Shown: one piece after another, positions 1-13,479 of the stretch
Position numbering within the stretch: the first letter of the stretch is position 1
Layout: each line of letters opens with the position of its first letter
Origin: Solenopsis invicta
Taxonomy: Eukaryota > Arthropoda > Insecta > Hymenoptera > Formicidae
Length of the DNA stretch: 64,000 nucleotides
Direction: 5' to 3'
Assembly: GCF_016802725.1 (NCBI RefSeq)
Contig: NC_052664.1
Coordinates: forward strand, 12,798,016-12,862,015
Translations under genes and position numbers: made by a program
The notes under the pieces: model-generated
The model's input: only the letters and a program-made list of their open reading frames with translations
Told to the model about the DNA's origin: nothing
Database searches by the model: none

Positions 1-736
1 TATGAATATTTCTTAGAATTAAAACAGAAAGGAAATAAAAGAAGTGATTATTTATCCGTTTTCTTTCAAATTACACTTATCGATCACATTAGTTATTAAA
101 TTTGCAAAATATTTAATTACTGTTGTAATACGGCAAGATTTATTCTTATAAATCTTACACTTCATTCATGCTTAAATTAATAACAATACAGGATTTTAAA
201 CCCCTCTATTTTTATAAATGGTAGGTATACATCATTCTTGTGTGGTGATCGCGGCATAAGAATTGCGCATCTGTTTTATGTGCCAAAGATCCCGATTCAA
301 ATTCACCCAAGACATATTAGATTTTTAATTAATCATCTTTCGAATGGCAATGACAAATCACCTTCATTAAGACAGTCACTATAGAACGTGTATGAACATG
401 CATCAAAAGAAAAGGGTGCCCTCTCAAAAAAAAATTTCTAATAATAAGATTAAAATATTCTGGAGTATTTAATCTTCTTGTAATCTTATGTAATATAAAA
501 ATATTTTACATAAAGTTGCAATAATGAACTTCAGAATATTTTTAGTCTTATCAAGAATATCTTTAGTTTTATTAGAAATCCTCTCTGAGAGGATTCGTGC
601 GCTCATTTATATTTTTTTTGTCGATGACTTCTGCTTCGAGATCTTAATTGTGATGTTAATCAACGTTTTTTTACATTTCTCATATTTTACATGTCGTTAA
701 CAATTGCACGATGTCAATGCGTGGTACAATTTTCAG
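1..736 (+). other. intron of the Bruno-type gene, left edge
   Basis: AT-rich intronic sequence ending in the acceptor ttttcag at 730-736. Apart from the tRNA-like element at 244-308 I see nothing else in it. The exons encoding RRM1 and RRM2 are not present. Confidence 0.7.
244..308 (+). repeat. tRNA-like sequence, probably a tRNA-derived SINE fragment
   Basis: Begins GGTGATC and ends ATTCACC, so five of seven acceptor positions can pair. A B-box-like GATTCAAATTC lies near the 3' end and an A-box-like GGCATAAGAATTG near the 5' end. No convincing anticodon arm is visible, so a tRNA-derived repeat or dead tRNA copy is more likely than a working tRNA. Confidence 0.4.
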
Positions 737-3700
737 GGCTGTTCGTCTCCATTAGTTGTAAAATTCGCCGACACGCAAAAGGAAAAGGACCAGAAGAGAA
801 TGCAGCAACTCCAGACGAATCTCTGGAACATCGCGGGAGTCAACATCACACCGCATTACATAGCCGTACGTGTACTTAATATTTTATAATAAAAGCTCTT
901 TGGTCGATATCAAAGATTCCATTTGCATCGAGAATGAGAACTCTTAATGGCTCTATCGTTTGAGCGTCTTACATTCGTATACATTATCTCTCCTTTGTGA
1001 CTTCCTACATAGCAATCTCAATTTTATTATGCAAAATATATCTAAAAAAAGAGCACGATGTTTTTGAAGAACAAGATCCGTACTCTCCGGACACGTATGT
1101 ACAGCGGTCACCAAAGCTTTGTTTCTATTGAACGTTTCATGAAATTTGCATAAAGCTTTGCAAGCGTATCCTTTATCAAATTTACGGTTGATTCTTTAGC
1201 AGAAATTTGATGAAAAGCATGATTAAAGATCTAAAAGTATTTAAATTTTAAAAATAAACTTTTATATTAAATATTTAAATTAATTTATGATTTTTGGCAA
1301 ATTTAAGATAAAATATTCTCGGTTGTATAGAAATTGCGAAACAGATTACGACGAATTTATGAGATGCAACAGCGCGATGATGATTGTTCACGTTCGTACT
1401 TGTAGAACGACGCGCATACGCTGGCGCCTGCATCGTTGCAGCTTCTGCAGCAATTGCAAGCGACGACGAGTGCTGCGACTCCGGTCGCCGCGAACGCTGG
1501 AGCGGCGAATGCACTGTCGAATGTGCAGCATCAGTTACTGTTGCAACAACACCTCGGCCTTGGTGCGGCAACACCTGCACACGCGGCACCCCCTGCTGTG
1601 CCTAGTCCAGCAGAAATCAACCCCGCAAATCTGCAAAGCCTAGCTACCCTCGCGTCCCTCAGCAACACCGCTGGTGAGTATGGTTAGTGTCGATTATTTA
1701 TTTTTTATTTTCGCTTATTTATGCTTACTTAATTTACGCTTTTTGTTGATGATTTATTAAATTGAAATTAATTGGAATCGCTTGAAATTAAATCTTCTAA
1801 ATATTGATTATGTTGGACTATTACATATATAAATTAATACAAGAGAATTTTTTATGATATACGTGCATCTGTTGTCCATCGCACCAGCATTATTTTAGTA
1901 TCATCCAAAAGTTTTATAGAACTTGTGTAAAAACTTATTAGTACATAAAATTCACGAATATTGAAATTGATAAATAATTGTTATATATTTTTAGCAGGTT
2001 TGTGAGTAAGTATGATAACAAATAACGATATTTTTTAACCTTTTTTTATTCTAAATTTAAGATTAAGATTAAAAGAATAAAACTTTGTGAAACGTTACTT
2101 TTTGACATTTAAGAAAGTTGATAATATCGTTTATTTTTGTTCTTTTGTTACTCATTACTTTTTATTTATGTATTTGATACAGACGTGGATTTTTATTTTT
2201 AATGAAAGAGATTCTTTGTAGTATCTTATAATATGTATCCAGTCGCCAATTTCGTACATTTACATTTATATCATATATTGCGTCAGTTCTTTTACATTTC
2301 TAATATTAGTATTACTGACGTATGCAATCTTTATTTGTCTTAAATGTGTAAGTTTAACTTCGTCGCGTCACCTTTTGACCCCCTTGAACGCTATACTAGT
2401 GTTCCAGTATGAAGACCTATTTTCGCAAACAAGTTTAAAAATATGTCAATGTGCACCATTATTCTTATGTAAAGTACCATAGAATATGATCGATCCGGTT
2501 TGGCTAGCAAAATGAGATTTTATCCGTTTCTTCGCTAAAATTACTTCGTCCGCGCAGTCATATCGGTGTCAGAATAAATTATATTATTTCGCGCTTACGT
2601 TCTCCAACTTCCACCGAGTACGATCACGTCCCATGGGTCGTATCTTTTCGAAAGTTATAACGAAACGTCCTGCACCAGCTTACCAGGCAATAATAAAATT
2701 CTATGTTTAATGGGATCGGAAAGGATACCAGTATGATATACATACCTATACAAGTCTATCATTAACTTCTCTCTGACACATGTGTTTACCATTTATTGCT
2801 GCGGAACGCATGGTCATTCGATGACATTTCAGTGTCACGCAATGAGTTCACCTATACACGAATTAAGAGTGATGTGTAGTCTACTTTCAATATGTCAAAA
2901 GCTTAAAGCTTAAATTAAATAAAATATTCCGCAAGATATTTAAAATTTTTAAATTTAACAGTATTTTAAATAATGATTCAAATATTAATATTTTTATTGC
3001 AAAAAAAGACCATTGAAAGAAGGAATAATGCTTCTATATGCTATTAAGTTATTTTAGATTAAGCAAAATTTGATTTAATTTCAGATTAAACAAAATTTGA
3101 TTTAAGCTTTTTTCATCAACTGTTAAATGGCACGCTATATTCATCATCGTGGTGCATAAATCTAAAGCATTGAGGCTCTCCTCTACAATAAATTCTGATG
3201 CATTATGTTGCAGCGAACGCGGGCGTGTCGCCAATGAGTATGCAGAACCTCGTCACTCTGGCAGCTATGACCGGCGGAAACGGCAATCTCCAGGTGTCGC
3301 CAAACAGTGAGTAGAGAATATTTTGCGAGACGTATAATCAGAGAATGTACATTATCATACATTAATGTGCAGCTGTAGGTTCCGTGCGGAACCGTCCGGT
3401 GCTTCGAATTATATGCATAACTTTGGACCACATTATATTGTCCTCCTACCAATTGTACAAAACACCTGTATGCTTATGCATCACGTATGTTACTTGCGGT
3501 AGACGGTAAATCCGCTTGAGCGTAGTCGGAGTTTAATGATTGCATGCGTTGTTAAAGTTCCAGGCGAACGGGTGAACTGTCCAACCTTTTGTAGGTATGC
3601 ATAGTAAAGCGGCCAAAGTCGTGCCGCGATTACAATGGCAGTAATAATGCGACAACGTGTTTATACATATCTTTGCAAACTGTATTAACGGTCTTTAATA

Positions 3701-4355
3701 ACGTAATGACGGTACAATGAGAGCAAAATGTTCTAGAATAATCGCACGATTATTATAAATAGTATTTCCTTGAAATCAGTTGGGAGAAAAACATGTTCTA
3801 CTTATTTTCAAGTCGTATTACGTTTTGAAAAACAAGATATATTGAAATTGTAATATTTATTGGATACGTAAATTAACTAAATTAATTAAACAATGTTGCA
3901 AATAACATTTTAATAAGATATTTGGTAAAATTACTGTTAGAATAATTTTGCAAGTTATTATATCATAAGTATCATTTCAATATCATTTCAATCATTTTTA
4001 AATTAACCATTAGAAGATTCCGACCATTTTTTTTAAACTTATCACTTTTAATTATATATTTATTTAAAAAAAATGCTATATGTTAAATTTAATCATTACT
4101 TAAAAATAAACAAGCTAAATACGAATTTATAAATCTGACACATGTGATACGTTGTTGAAATATAATGCAGCAAACAAGCTTTAACTTATAATAATTTTAT
4201 AAATAATTATTGTATACTATTTTATAATATTGTATTATACTAAAAAATTATTGTAAATTAAATAGTTAAAGTTGGACTCTTTCTGCAACGTATTGTGTCT
4301 ATAAAAAAATATATGTAACTCAATTTGACAAATAATTTTGAATTAAAAATTATTG

Positions 4356-4393
<38 letters not shown>

Positions 4394-7300
4394 CATATTT
4401 TAATAAATATATCAAACTTAATATAAACTCCATAAATTTTTTTTGTACATTAAAATTATTTATTGTTACATTAAATTAAAAAATATTCAAGTTTGGCTAT
4501 TTTTTTCCATTTATAAATTCGATGATTAAATTTAAATTAAGAAAGATTAATCATGTAATGTAATGATTAAATGACTAAAGCAAAATATTAAATAAAATGT
4601 ATCGAAATTTTAGTAACCTCTGTATCTTCATCATACTGTGTATACACTGAACTGTGTAAATGTACAAAGTCTGCAGGTAAGATGTACATTTCCGTAGCTA
4701 ATTGCGTAACCACCGCCTCTCACTCGTATCAACAAAACCAACATACCTTCATTATTTTGCATGTTCACGATGCTTCTATAATTTATGTAAAGTCAATAGG
4801 AAAGTAAGTCAAGTATGCGGATTGCTTCATTGCGTTTTTCACATATAAAGAATTGTGTAAGTACTATTTGCACTGGGAATGAGTTTTTCTAACAGTTATC
4901 AACAGAAATAGTAAATTTTAATATCGTAAAATAAAAGATCAGAAATGCAATTATAAGTATTTACTTCAGTAATTTATTTTATATATTTTAGTAATTTATT
5001 TTAAATTTAATAATACAATCAAAAATATGAATCGTTTGTGATAAATTTCAAATTATAAAAAAACAAACTACGGATTGGTTCTTTAAAGATATCATAAATT
5101 TTATATTAACCCTCCGTGTGCACACGTGAGTTTTAGACATCCGCAACAAAATAACATGCACGTAACTGTAAAACAAGTAAATCTGTTTATCTGGTTTCCC
5201 TCTTCAAAAAGAAGTATGTGATAGAAGGGATTCGAAACCCCAGAACCATTACTAAAACCAATATATCATTAAATGCCAAGCATATGTAAAGTCTCGTACG
5301 CACATGTCAATCCTACATGTGGTTTCTTTTATAAGTATCAATTTTAATTATTTATGAAAAATGTTGTTTGTGGTTAAAACAACGTCTCCTTAAAAAATTT
5401 TGAAAAATTGTGCTTCCCTATTTAGTTATTCCCAGAAAATAGAATATCGAATAACGAAGAGGGATTGTTACTTGCTTTGAAATTTATTAAAATATTCAAT
5501 AAACAATGTGTATCAAAATAATTATAAAATCATAAAATACAATATAAAGATGTTTTGAAAATTTTTGCAGTTCTTTTCAAATATTTTAAGATAGAGAAAA
5601 TAGTTGACCTGTAACAAATCTACGTGTTCATTGGGAGAGTTAAATTAGAATATTATTAAAAATTACGATTATATTAATAAATTATTTAATTATACGTATT
5701 AGAATATACTTTTTAACTTGTAACTGTTTTTTCTACAATTTATTGCAACTATTATACAACTATAAAATTATTTTTGTAGAATGGCTATTATTACTTTAGC
5801 CTCTCTCCTCTCTTACATATAATGAAATTTGCTTATATGTAGATAATATTAAAATATCAAAATATCAAAAGGCAAATATTTTTTGCAGATGTTATTAGCT
5901 CGTCTTGTAAACTTGATTCGTCATATTAATTTGATACAAGTGAAATCGTTGACTGCAAATAGTTTAGTGACGAATAAAAATATAATATTGGCATTGTCGG
6001 GAAAATTCTGTCAAAGCTTTGTTTCACGTGATTAGTACCATGTACATATTATCGATTCTGCTTTTGCTAATATTGCAAACGTGTTCTGTGTTTCAGCATT
6101 AAGCGGCCTGGCGAATTCAACAGCAGGTATGTCGCTATGTACGTGTCGTATTGCCTGGTACAGTATTAACAATTACTAAATTAATTTCGATCATGCAAAA
6201 GGGGCCCTAATCCTGTTGATGGTCTGATTTCCCTATTTCGCTTATTTATTAGTGTACGTACACGTGTACCTGTGTGCACGTGTTTACACTTTCCCTTTTT
6301 CCCCCTTTCCTTTTCTTCAAATTTCCTCATATTCTCTGATTTCATCTACCTTACAATTTTCATGATAGAAACTCATTTTGTATGATCATACCATAATTAA
6401 AGAATCATTTCGAGTTTAAGATATCCATACAATCATTTTGATCGAATTATAATTAACGGCTAATTACGATAAAGAATTAGAATTATATAAAAAGTTTTCA
6501 GATATTAAAAATTTTTACCTATCAAAAATTTATTAATAATTTCTTATTTATTTCTTACTAATGATTCCTTTCTTTAGAGCTTACTATAAAATTTTAAATA
6601 ATGTTTTCAATTTTATGTAAATTTATTAAATAAAATTGAATTAAACGTACACAATTACAAAAAATTAGAACTACGATGCATATTTTATATTGCGTAGAAA
6701 TTTACATAAGAGCATATTGCATAATATGCTAATAATTTCCAGCAAAAATTATATTCATAATATTTATTTAGTTGTGAGATTTGCATTTATGCTACTATGT
6801 AAATTTGTATACAACAATCTTAAGCTAAATGTAGAAATATTTTATTATTTTTATAACACAGTAAACATGTCGTAATATAACGAATGACACTCCAATCGAA
6901 TATTTTATGATTCTTTTTTTCTTTTATGTGAATATACACGTACACCACAATTTTAACGTTGCGTATTTTTTTTCGTGCGTAGCTGCTCTTCTGGGAAAAA
7001 CAGGAAACACAGGTGAGATACTCATAAGAAGAGAAATTGTTTGGTTGATTCTTTATCGTGTATTGCAATATATTATATATCTTCCTATCGAATTCCTTTC
7101 TTGTCACTTATCCTCTCTATTACATTTGTATATTTCTTTATTATTCTTTGTAATGCATATTCATAATTATTGTTGGCTGTAGATTTCATTATCTCACACA
7201 GGTCTCCTTTGCTCTAATCAACGCTATATTTTTGTATATATTATAATGCTCTTGTATCAGTTATAAAAACTCCAAAAGATTTAAAAAATATATCAGATGT

Positions 7301-10300
7301 CTCAGCCATATTTCTTTATATTTAATATTAAAGCATTGAAGTAATTTGAAATTTGAAAGTTATAGATTTTTATTATGTGTAATTGGAGCTTGTTAATGAA
7401 AAAAGATAATAAAATCTTATTTCTTTATTAAGTAAATTTTATTTTTTATTTTAATTCAAGTATTATAAAAATATTCATAAAAATATTTTATATGAAATAT
7501 TAAAAAAGTTTAAAAACGATCACAAATAGCGTTTAATTCAAATCATTGAGGAAAATTGTACTGATGTCAAATCATTAAATTTTGTAAATTGAAAGATTAT
7601 ACACAGTAATTCTGTGACACCCTGTATATATATATATATATATTATATATTTTATTCACGAATATGAATAGCCGAGCCAATTAGTAATTGATTGGTGCTA
7701 CACATTGAATTGTAAAAATTTTCACAGATATTGAATTAACACATTAATTGACGAGACCTCGTTGGTGCTTTTAGTACTTTTAGAATGTACTGGTTTTTAT
7801 TTTCCATCAATCATTAATTGTAGTTTTAACAATATGTATATGATCTAAATTATTGTGTATGTGTATATTTGAGATGTATTGGGAGTGTACGATTCTTACA
7901 CAAACGCTTATCGCAATTAATGGGTGCACGATTTTCAGTAATAAGAATTTTATCGGCAACAATATTTGCATAATGAAAAAGATGAATAGGATTTTCGTAA
8001 AATGCTTATCGCAATTAACCCGGGTATTGGCACGTGATTTTTTAGCATATAAATGATCGTGCATGAAAGTATATTATACTTTTAAATTATTTTTAAATTA
8101 TTATTAATAATATTTCATTATAGTAAATTACTATCTCAATATCGAGAAAGTGTGACATTGTTCTTATGTTCTAAAATTTAATCTGTTAAAATAATAATTA
8201 AATTCCTGTCAAGTAAAATATTTTATATATGTCACATTAAAACGTCTATAATTTTATTTCATGTATATTTCAGCTTTATTTATAATTATATATAACTTTT
8301 TTCGTATACAATGTTTTCGTATATTTAAAAAAAATGATTTTAAAGGCATGGACATTTTCCATTGTATTTAAAGAATATAATTATATACATACATATATTA
8401 AAAAATATAATTACGATTTACTAATAATTTCAATGAGGTATGGTTATCATAAATTTTGTTATTATATTTATTATTAATAATTATTTCTGATTACAAATTA
8501 AAATGTTTAATTATAAATCCAGATTTTTTAAAATTAATTTATATAATCAACGAAGAAAGTCACAAGTTGAAGTCATAAGTTGTCATAAGGAGTAGACTAA
8601 ATTCTTAAAATAAATTTTATCTTATTTTCTTTTTAAATAAATTTTCTTATGTAAATATCAAGTAGCGATATTTGATAGAATTATAATATTATATTGCATA
8701 AGTACATTGCTTTTTGCCTTTAATAATACGTAACAAACTTGACGCGACTGCCGTTATTGCGATGTCGCACATGAGGCATGGCCCAGAAATAATTAGGCTT
8801 GGGTATATAAATTTTACTTGAGAATCGATAAAGAGTAACCATAATATTCGTCTTCAAGGGTCTACCGGGGGCAGTCTTAGTCCTGTAACATCTCTCACGC
8901 TCAATTCTTTGACGGGAACGCCGTTGAACGGACTTCAGGATTCGCTGAGCAACGCCTATTCCAGCTTACAACAGTACGCAGGTAATTATTTGGCTTGTCA
9001 AACAACTTTCGATGTACACAAAACCGTTAAATGCAGTCCACACTGCTTTTCTGAATCCGCGTGAACACGCAAAAAGTTACTTTCTAATAAGTAAACTATG
9101 CGTATTAAAGCTCTCATTGGAAAGACGACGGTGACCGTGGAAAAGAAAGAGTTGCATAGTGAGTAATAATGAGTAGATTGCCTGAATATATTTATTTATC
9201 TAGATCATCCCTCGTTTTAATGTCGAGTCGTTCATATGGTTGACTTTCGAATTAATCCATTTCTGCGCAGAAGAATTGTCATATGATACTCAAGACAACG
9301 ATTTAATTGACACTACGATTTTATATACAATATAAAATTAGAGAAATTATCAGAAACAGTACTGATGAATAAAATGGCAATTTTTCCATATGTTTAATGT
9401 TAATCGCACATTCAGTGCCAGCTCGAGCCAACGCGCGCGAATTAAAATTATAATATAATTTTATATTTTTCCCATTGGAAAGTGGAACATTATAAAATCA
9501 ATGCAAACACGCGAAATTGTAAAATTATTAGCCAATTAATTTGCGAGTAAAATAAATTAGCCGCCGAGAGTATCGGAATATGGAAGTGAACCGAATGAAT
9601 ACTTGAAAAAAAAAAAACAGCCGATAGGTTCGCATGTGCCTATTGGAATATCCACGTATCCCAGCACACAAGATACACTCGTGAAAATCGAAGTGGAAAT
9701 GTGTGTATATTATAGTGCCACGATTGCAAATATTGGAGGGCTTGTAAAGTTGCGTTACGTTTTTAATACTGTATATATTTTGTACATTATTGAATATTTA
9801 ATTAATTTTTATTTCATTTATAACATGCTTATTTGCTTATATTATTCCGAATTGAGACTGAAGTAGATCAGAGATTTAATCACTTGAGCTTGTTTGGTGT
9901 GCCTCTGTAAGCTGGGACGCGCCAATGCATAGAGTTGTATTGATAACTAGAACTAGAATTGTTCGTTATGAAGTGATGTAAATCAAGTTTTGAGAAATAA
10001 CTAGTCTGTAATTAAGCTAAACTTTAGTCTGATTACAGCTAAAATGATTTAAAAATATGTTGTTATTAGCGTGGCTTTCAACATGGACTTTATATCACTT
10101 CGAAAAATATGCGGATTGTATTGCTCGAGATCGATAATACGGCGCGATGATATAGCATCATGAACAACGTATTATAATTTCAGGGTTTCCTGCGTTCACG
10201 GCGGCTGCGGCCGCTGCGGCGGCGGCAGCGCAAAAGACGAAGTTCACCAGCACGGACAAGCAAATCGAGGGTCCTGAAGGTTGCAACCTCTTTATCTATC

Positions 10301-10710
10301 ATCTGCCGCAGGAATTCAGCGATACAGACCTCATCTCTACCTTTTTGCCCTTCGGCAACGTCATATCCGCCAAAGTTTTCATAGATAAGCACACGCACAT
10401 GAGTAAATGCTTCGGTAAGTTGAATTAATGTTGAGTAAGAGAACGGATAAGATACGAGTGTTTAAACGTACAGATAAATTCGGTGACAAATATGATACGA
10501 ATGACGTGAATGATACGACACAATACGGAATTCATGAAATACAGCTAACGAATATATTCGGCATTTTGTAACATTGTTTCAGGTTTCGTGTCGTACGACA
10601 ATGCATCGAGTGCGCAAGCGGCGATCCAAACAATGCACGGTTTCCAGATTGGCATGAAACGACTAAAGGTCCAGTTGAAACGGTCCAAGGACGCCTCCAA
10701 GCCGTACTAG
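737..10710 (+). CDS. bru1: CELF/Bruno-type RNA-binding protein, C-terminal part (8 exons, 5' incomplete)
   Basis: RNA-binding regulator of splicing and translation in the CELF (CUGBP/ETR-3) family, orthologous to fly arrest/bruno. Exons read from splice sites and phase continuity: 737-865, 1406-1673, 3214-3306, 6097-6126, 6983-7012, 8859-8981, 10184-10414, 10583-10710 (stop TAG); 1032 nt, 343 aa. The first exon carries the family signature GCSSPLVVKFADTQKEKDQKR, which follows RRM2 in CELF proteins. Exons 2-6 encode the divergent Ala/Gln/Leu/Ser/Gly-rich linker, and exon 7 adds a run of ten alanines. RRM3 spans about residues 258-335, with RNP2 LFIYHL and RNP1 KCFGFVSY (the latter split by the last intron), and the protein ends LKRSKDASKPY, nearly the CELF1/2 C-terminus. 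RRM1, RRM2 and the start codon lie left of the window. Family assignment is firm; choice between CELF1/2-like paralogue names is less so. Confidence 0.93.
4359..4390. repeat. AT dinucleotide microsatellite
   Basis: About 16 uninterrupted AT units inside the long Bruno intron. Confidence 0.95.
5225..5281 (-). repeat. tRNA-like element (minus strand)
   Basis: Read on the minus strand, GGGG-TTTCGAAT-CCC forms a good T-arm with a B-box match. It is preceded by TGGCATTTAATGATATATTGG, which resembles an A box. The acceptor stem and anticodon arm are poor, so a tRNA-derived SINE or a pseudo-tRNA is the best reading. Confidence 0.4.
6097..6126 (+). CDS. bru1: 30-nt microexon of the Bruno-type gene
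   Basis: The acceptor tttcag and the donor gtatgt flank 30 bases encoding LSGLANSTA plus two split codons. Entry and exit phases are both 1, so the exon can be included or skipped without changing the frame. It lies in the linker between RRM2 and RRM3. Called from splice sites and phase only. Confidence 0.7.
6983..7012 (+). CDS. bru1: second 30-nt microexon of the Bruno-type gene
   Basis: The acceptor gcgtag and the donor gtgaga flank 30 bases encoding ALLGKTGNT plus split codons, again phase 1 to phase 1. It has the same length as the microexon about 0.9 kb upstream and lies in the same linker. The two could be used together, singly or alternatively. Called from splice sites and phase only. 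Confidence 0.62.
7013..8858 (+). other. 1.8-kb intron of the Bruno-type gene
   Basis: AT-rich intron with a short TA tract (about 7626-7652) preceded by ACACCCTG, a motif often seen at the ends of small insect DNA transposons. No exon is supported within it. Confidence 0.65.
8982..10183 (+). other. 1.2-kb intron of the Bruno-type gene
   Basis: AT-rich intron between the last linker exon and the RRM3 exon. An 87-codon open frame at 9603-9866 starts in a poly(A) run, has no homology I recognise, and is not flanked by phase-compatible splice sites. Confidence 0.65.
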
Positions 10711-12683
10711 CTGACGTCACAGAACGTTCGTAGGTAGATACCAAGGACTTCTCGGACACCTTGGCCCGACGGCGTTCTTAGACGGGACGACGCTCGCGCA
10801 TTTAATTAACAACCGCGATGGTTGATGATTATTCCGCAGTGGAATCGCGTTTAGCGATAGGTCTAGGTAGAGAAACGAAAGTATTAGGTGGCAGTATTCC
10901 ACGATACTCTCTAGTCAAGCAGTATTTTCCACGAAGGTAGCGAGTTAACCGGCTACGGTCGAGCGTTCTCGGACGCCGAAGAGGAGACGTCGCCGCTCGA
11001 CACCTTCGCCGTCCTATCGAAACGAGGCTGTGATAATCCAGAAGACTCTCTTGTCTCCGTCGGACTGACTTTTCTTCCGAGGTGCAGGAACGTAATTTAT
11101 TCTTTTAACGTGTCGCTTGTGCGAACTGTCCCGCCGAACTGTCTTCTCTCTTCTACCTGCCGGTCCACCCATGTGTGAACACATTCAGTACATTTTTAAT
11201 CCAACAGTCTGTCTATTTTATTCACGTCCGTGCCACGTCGCGTTCATTATATCGTATTATATCTGTTAACTCTTCCAGTGCCGAGTTAAATATAGAAATC
11301 CTGCTTTTTCTCGATAATCCATTTCACTAATTTCAATGGGAGAGACAGGATAGGATTATCGAATCAGTATTAGCTCATTATTATTTGGACCACTTGATTT
11401 TGTACCTTATGATCGGTTTCAGAGACTATGACCGGTATTTTTAAAGCTCATTCAGATTTAAAGAGTCCGATGAGATATAATTAATCAAGATTAATTATAA
11501 ACATGCACAATAATTTTTTTTTAAGAATAAAATGAGCTATTTTTTTGTGTCGATAGCGCTTTTACGCGTCAAATTTTAAAAATCATTTATATATGTGTTT
11601 AGTATTGTTTATACATTCTCGTGAAAAACAAGGGATTTTGCATGCAAGAGATATGCGAATACTTTATTATGCTTTCGTAAGAGATAAAGAAATTTGCATG
11701 TAAAGGCTTCATGATGTGATTGTGATACATCTATTCATTTTGAATCTCTTAAATCGACTTCACAAAAAATACAATCGATTATCAACTTTCAAAATGGCTC
11801 TAGTGTTTCTAAAGACTTGGGTTTATACGAGACATAAAAGATTTTTCGAGTTTAAATTTATCTCGATTTGCGGGTTAAGTTCATAATCGAATTTAAATTA
11901 TGTTCATAGGGCTTAGTGGCGCGCATTTAGCGTTAAACGTGCTCATTCACTTCTGGATTCAATTTATCTAGTACGAAGAACACACGTAATATAAGCGCAC
12001 GATGGGAATCGAATAGCCACGTTCATCGCTAAATGCGCAGTGATATGTAATACGGGTCTTTCAAATATTCACCCGTAATATCCGCCCATACTTATCGCAC
12101 GGTCTCGAAAATATGTTCGTCTCTTCGAATCTCGAAGGTGCAAGCCTGGCGGCACGTTCCCGGATGATGCAATCAAACTACATTTCGTTGCAAAGGCTGC
12201 CAGTAAAGCTTTCTGTGCTAACTTACTGTTGCACAAAGTGAAATTACGTACGTGAAGTTCACTAACAACGTAGCTTTTCCCTTAGGAGGGTAAGACTAGT
12301 TCGCTTTGAATTTTCACGCAGCTCGAGTCCGTATCTCGTAATCATTTTTGACGATTTGACTTTTATCTCTGTTTTTTCTTTCTGTATTTTTTTTGTAATT
12401 TATCTCTTTCTATCTTTTAATTTCTCTATCTTGTTCTTTATATTAATAACCGCAGTAGTTTAAGCTGGTTGAACCGACAGATACGAGCGATATAAACACA
12501 AAGATCTATCACACTCATTGTAATTATGTCAGCAGCTGTTATACCGCGTGTATCTCTTTCGTTTATTGTTCGAGACGCACAGAATTCGATACGTTCTCAC
12601 GTGATAATATCACTAAGTTTTCTATGGTTAATCACGCTAAGACGCTTTATTAGTTAGTAATACTAACATTGCTATGTGATTTT

Positions 12684-12728
12684 TGGGGAGGGGGAGGGAG
12701 GGAGGGGGAGGGAGGGGAAGGGAGGGAG
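12684..12728 (+). repeat. G-rich tract with quadruplex potential
   Basis: Eight or more runs of three to five G separated mostly by single A residues, lying in the presumed 3' UTR and so present in the mRNA. It satisfies the usual four-run G-quadruplex pattern many times over. Confidence 0.85.
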
Positions 12729-13273
12729 AAATGTGCAACCGATCGTCGCAAGCGGTGAGCGAGCCAATTGTGTTTCTGTTAAAATAAGAAACCCTGTTTC
12801 ACATTCAAATGAATGTTCCACTCGTCATTATTTTACTTCGTCGTTACTTTTTGGCTTAGTACAATCTATAATAGTTTTTAAATGTAAAACTGTTATAGAA
12901 GATATCATGCAAATAAAGGACTGTTGCAATTGTTATCTGTACTCTAAAACTAGAAACTATTGGCGAACTTCATCGATTGCGTTGCATTAGCAACGAGTTT
13001 TCACAGATGCGCTGTCGAACACTTTGTTTCTTTTTCCTTGTGACTGTCTGTCAAGCTGAATAAAGTGGACGCTCGTTGCTCGTGTTTAAAAAAGACGACT
13101 CGGCAAAGTACCTGCGTACACGACGCACGGTGCCATCGGTTTAGAGGCCCCGCAAACGATTGACTCTTTAATGTATCTTGATGATCGTCTTTCCGTTTTT
13201 TGTGTGCGCTGTTCTCTTGAGACCAGTCATGCAGCTTTCGAGATATTATTTTATTGAAACGTTAATCTATTTC

Positions 13274-13279
13274 AATAAA
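13274..13279 (+). terminator. candidate poly(A) signal AATAAA for the Bruno-type gene
   Basis: A canonical hexamer 2.56 kb after the stop codon, followed by a T/GT-rich element at about 13289-13317. An earlier AATAAA at 13059 lacks such a clear downstream element. Confidence 0.5.
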
Positions 13280-13479
13280 GCGATTTCTCGAAGTTGTTTT
13301 GTTGATTCTTGTTTTTTAATCATCAACGTAGAAGATAATGAAGTTATAACTTGATCTTCTGTGCAATGTATTCCGTAAAGTTTTTTTCTTCACTGATCAT
13401 ACCGTGCCACTAGTTCATTTTGTTCACAGATAATAACAGATAAACAAATTAAAATTTTGTAATGACGTTATCTGTTAGT

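Larger units (their letters stand above)
3307..6096 (+). other. 2.8-kb intron of the Bruno-type gene
   Basis: Very AT-rich intron. It contains a pure AT dinucleotide tract at 4359-4390 and a tRNA-like element on the minus strand at 5225-5281. No further exon could be supported by splice sites and phase. Confidence 0.7.
10711..13300 (+). other. 3' untranslated region of the Bruno-type gene
   Basis: Starts directly after the stop codon, with moderate GC and no coding potential. AATAAA occurs at 13059-13064 and 13274-13279. The second is followed within about 20 bases by a GT/T-rich stretch typical of a cleavage site. The UTR may extend further, because GC-richer non-coding sequence continues to about 14.9 kb. 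Confidence 0.55.

Noticed and set aside
1287..1643. 118-codon plus-strand frame and the overlapping minus frame at 1275-1589
   Set aside because: Out-of-frame shadows of the Bruno linker exon 1406-1673.
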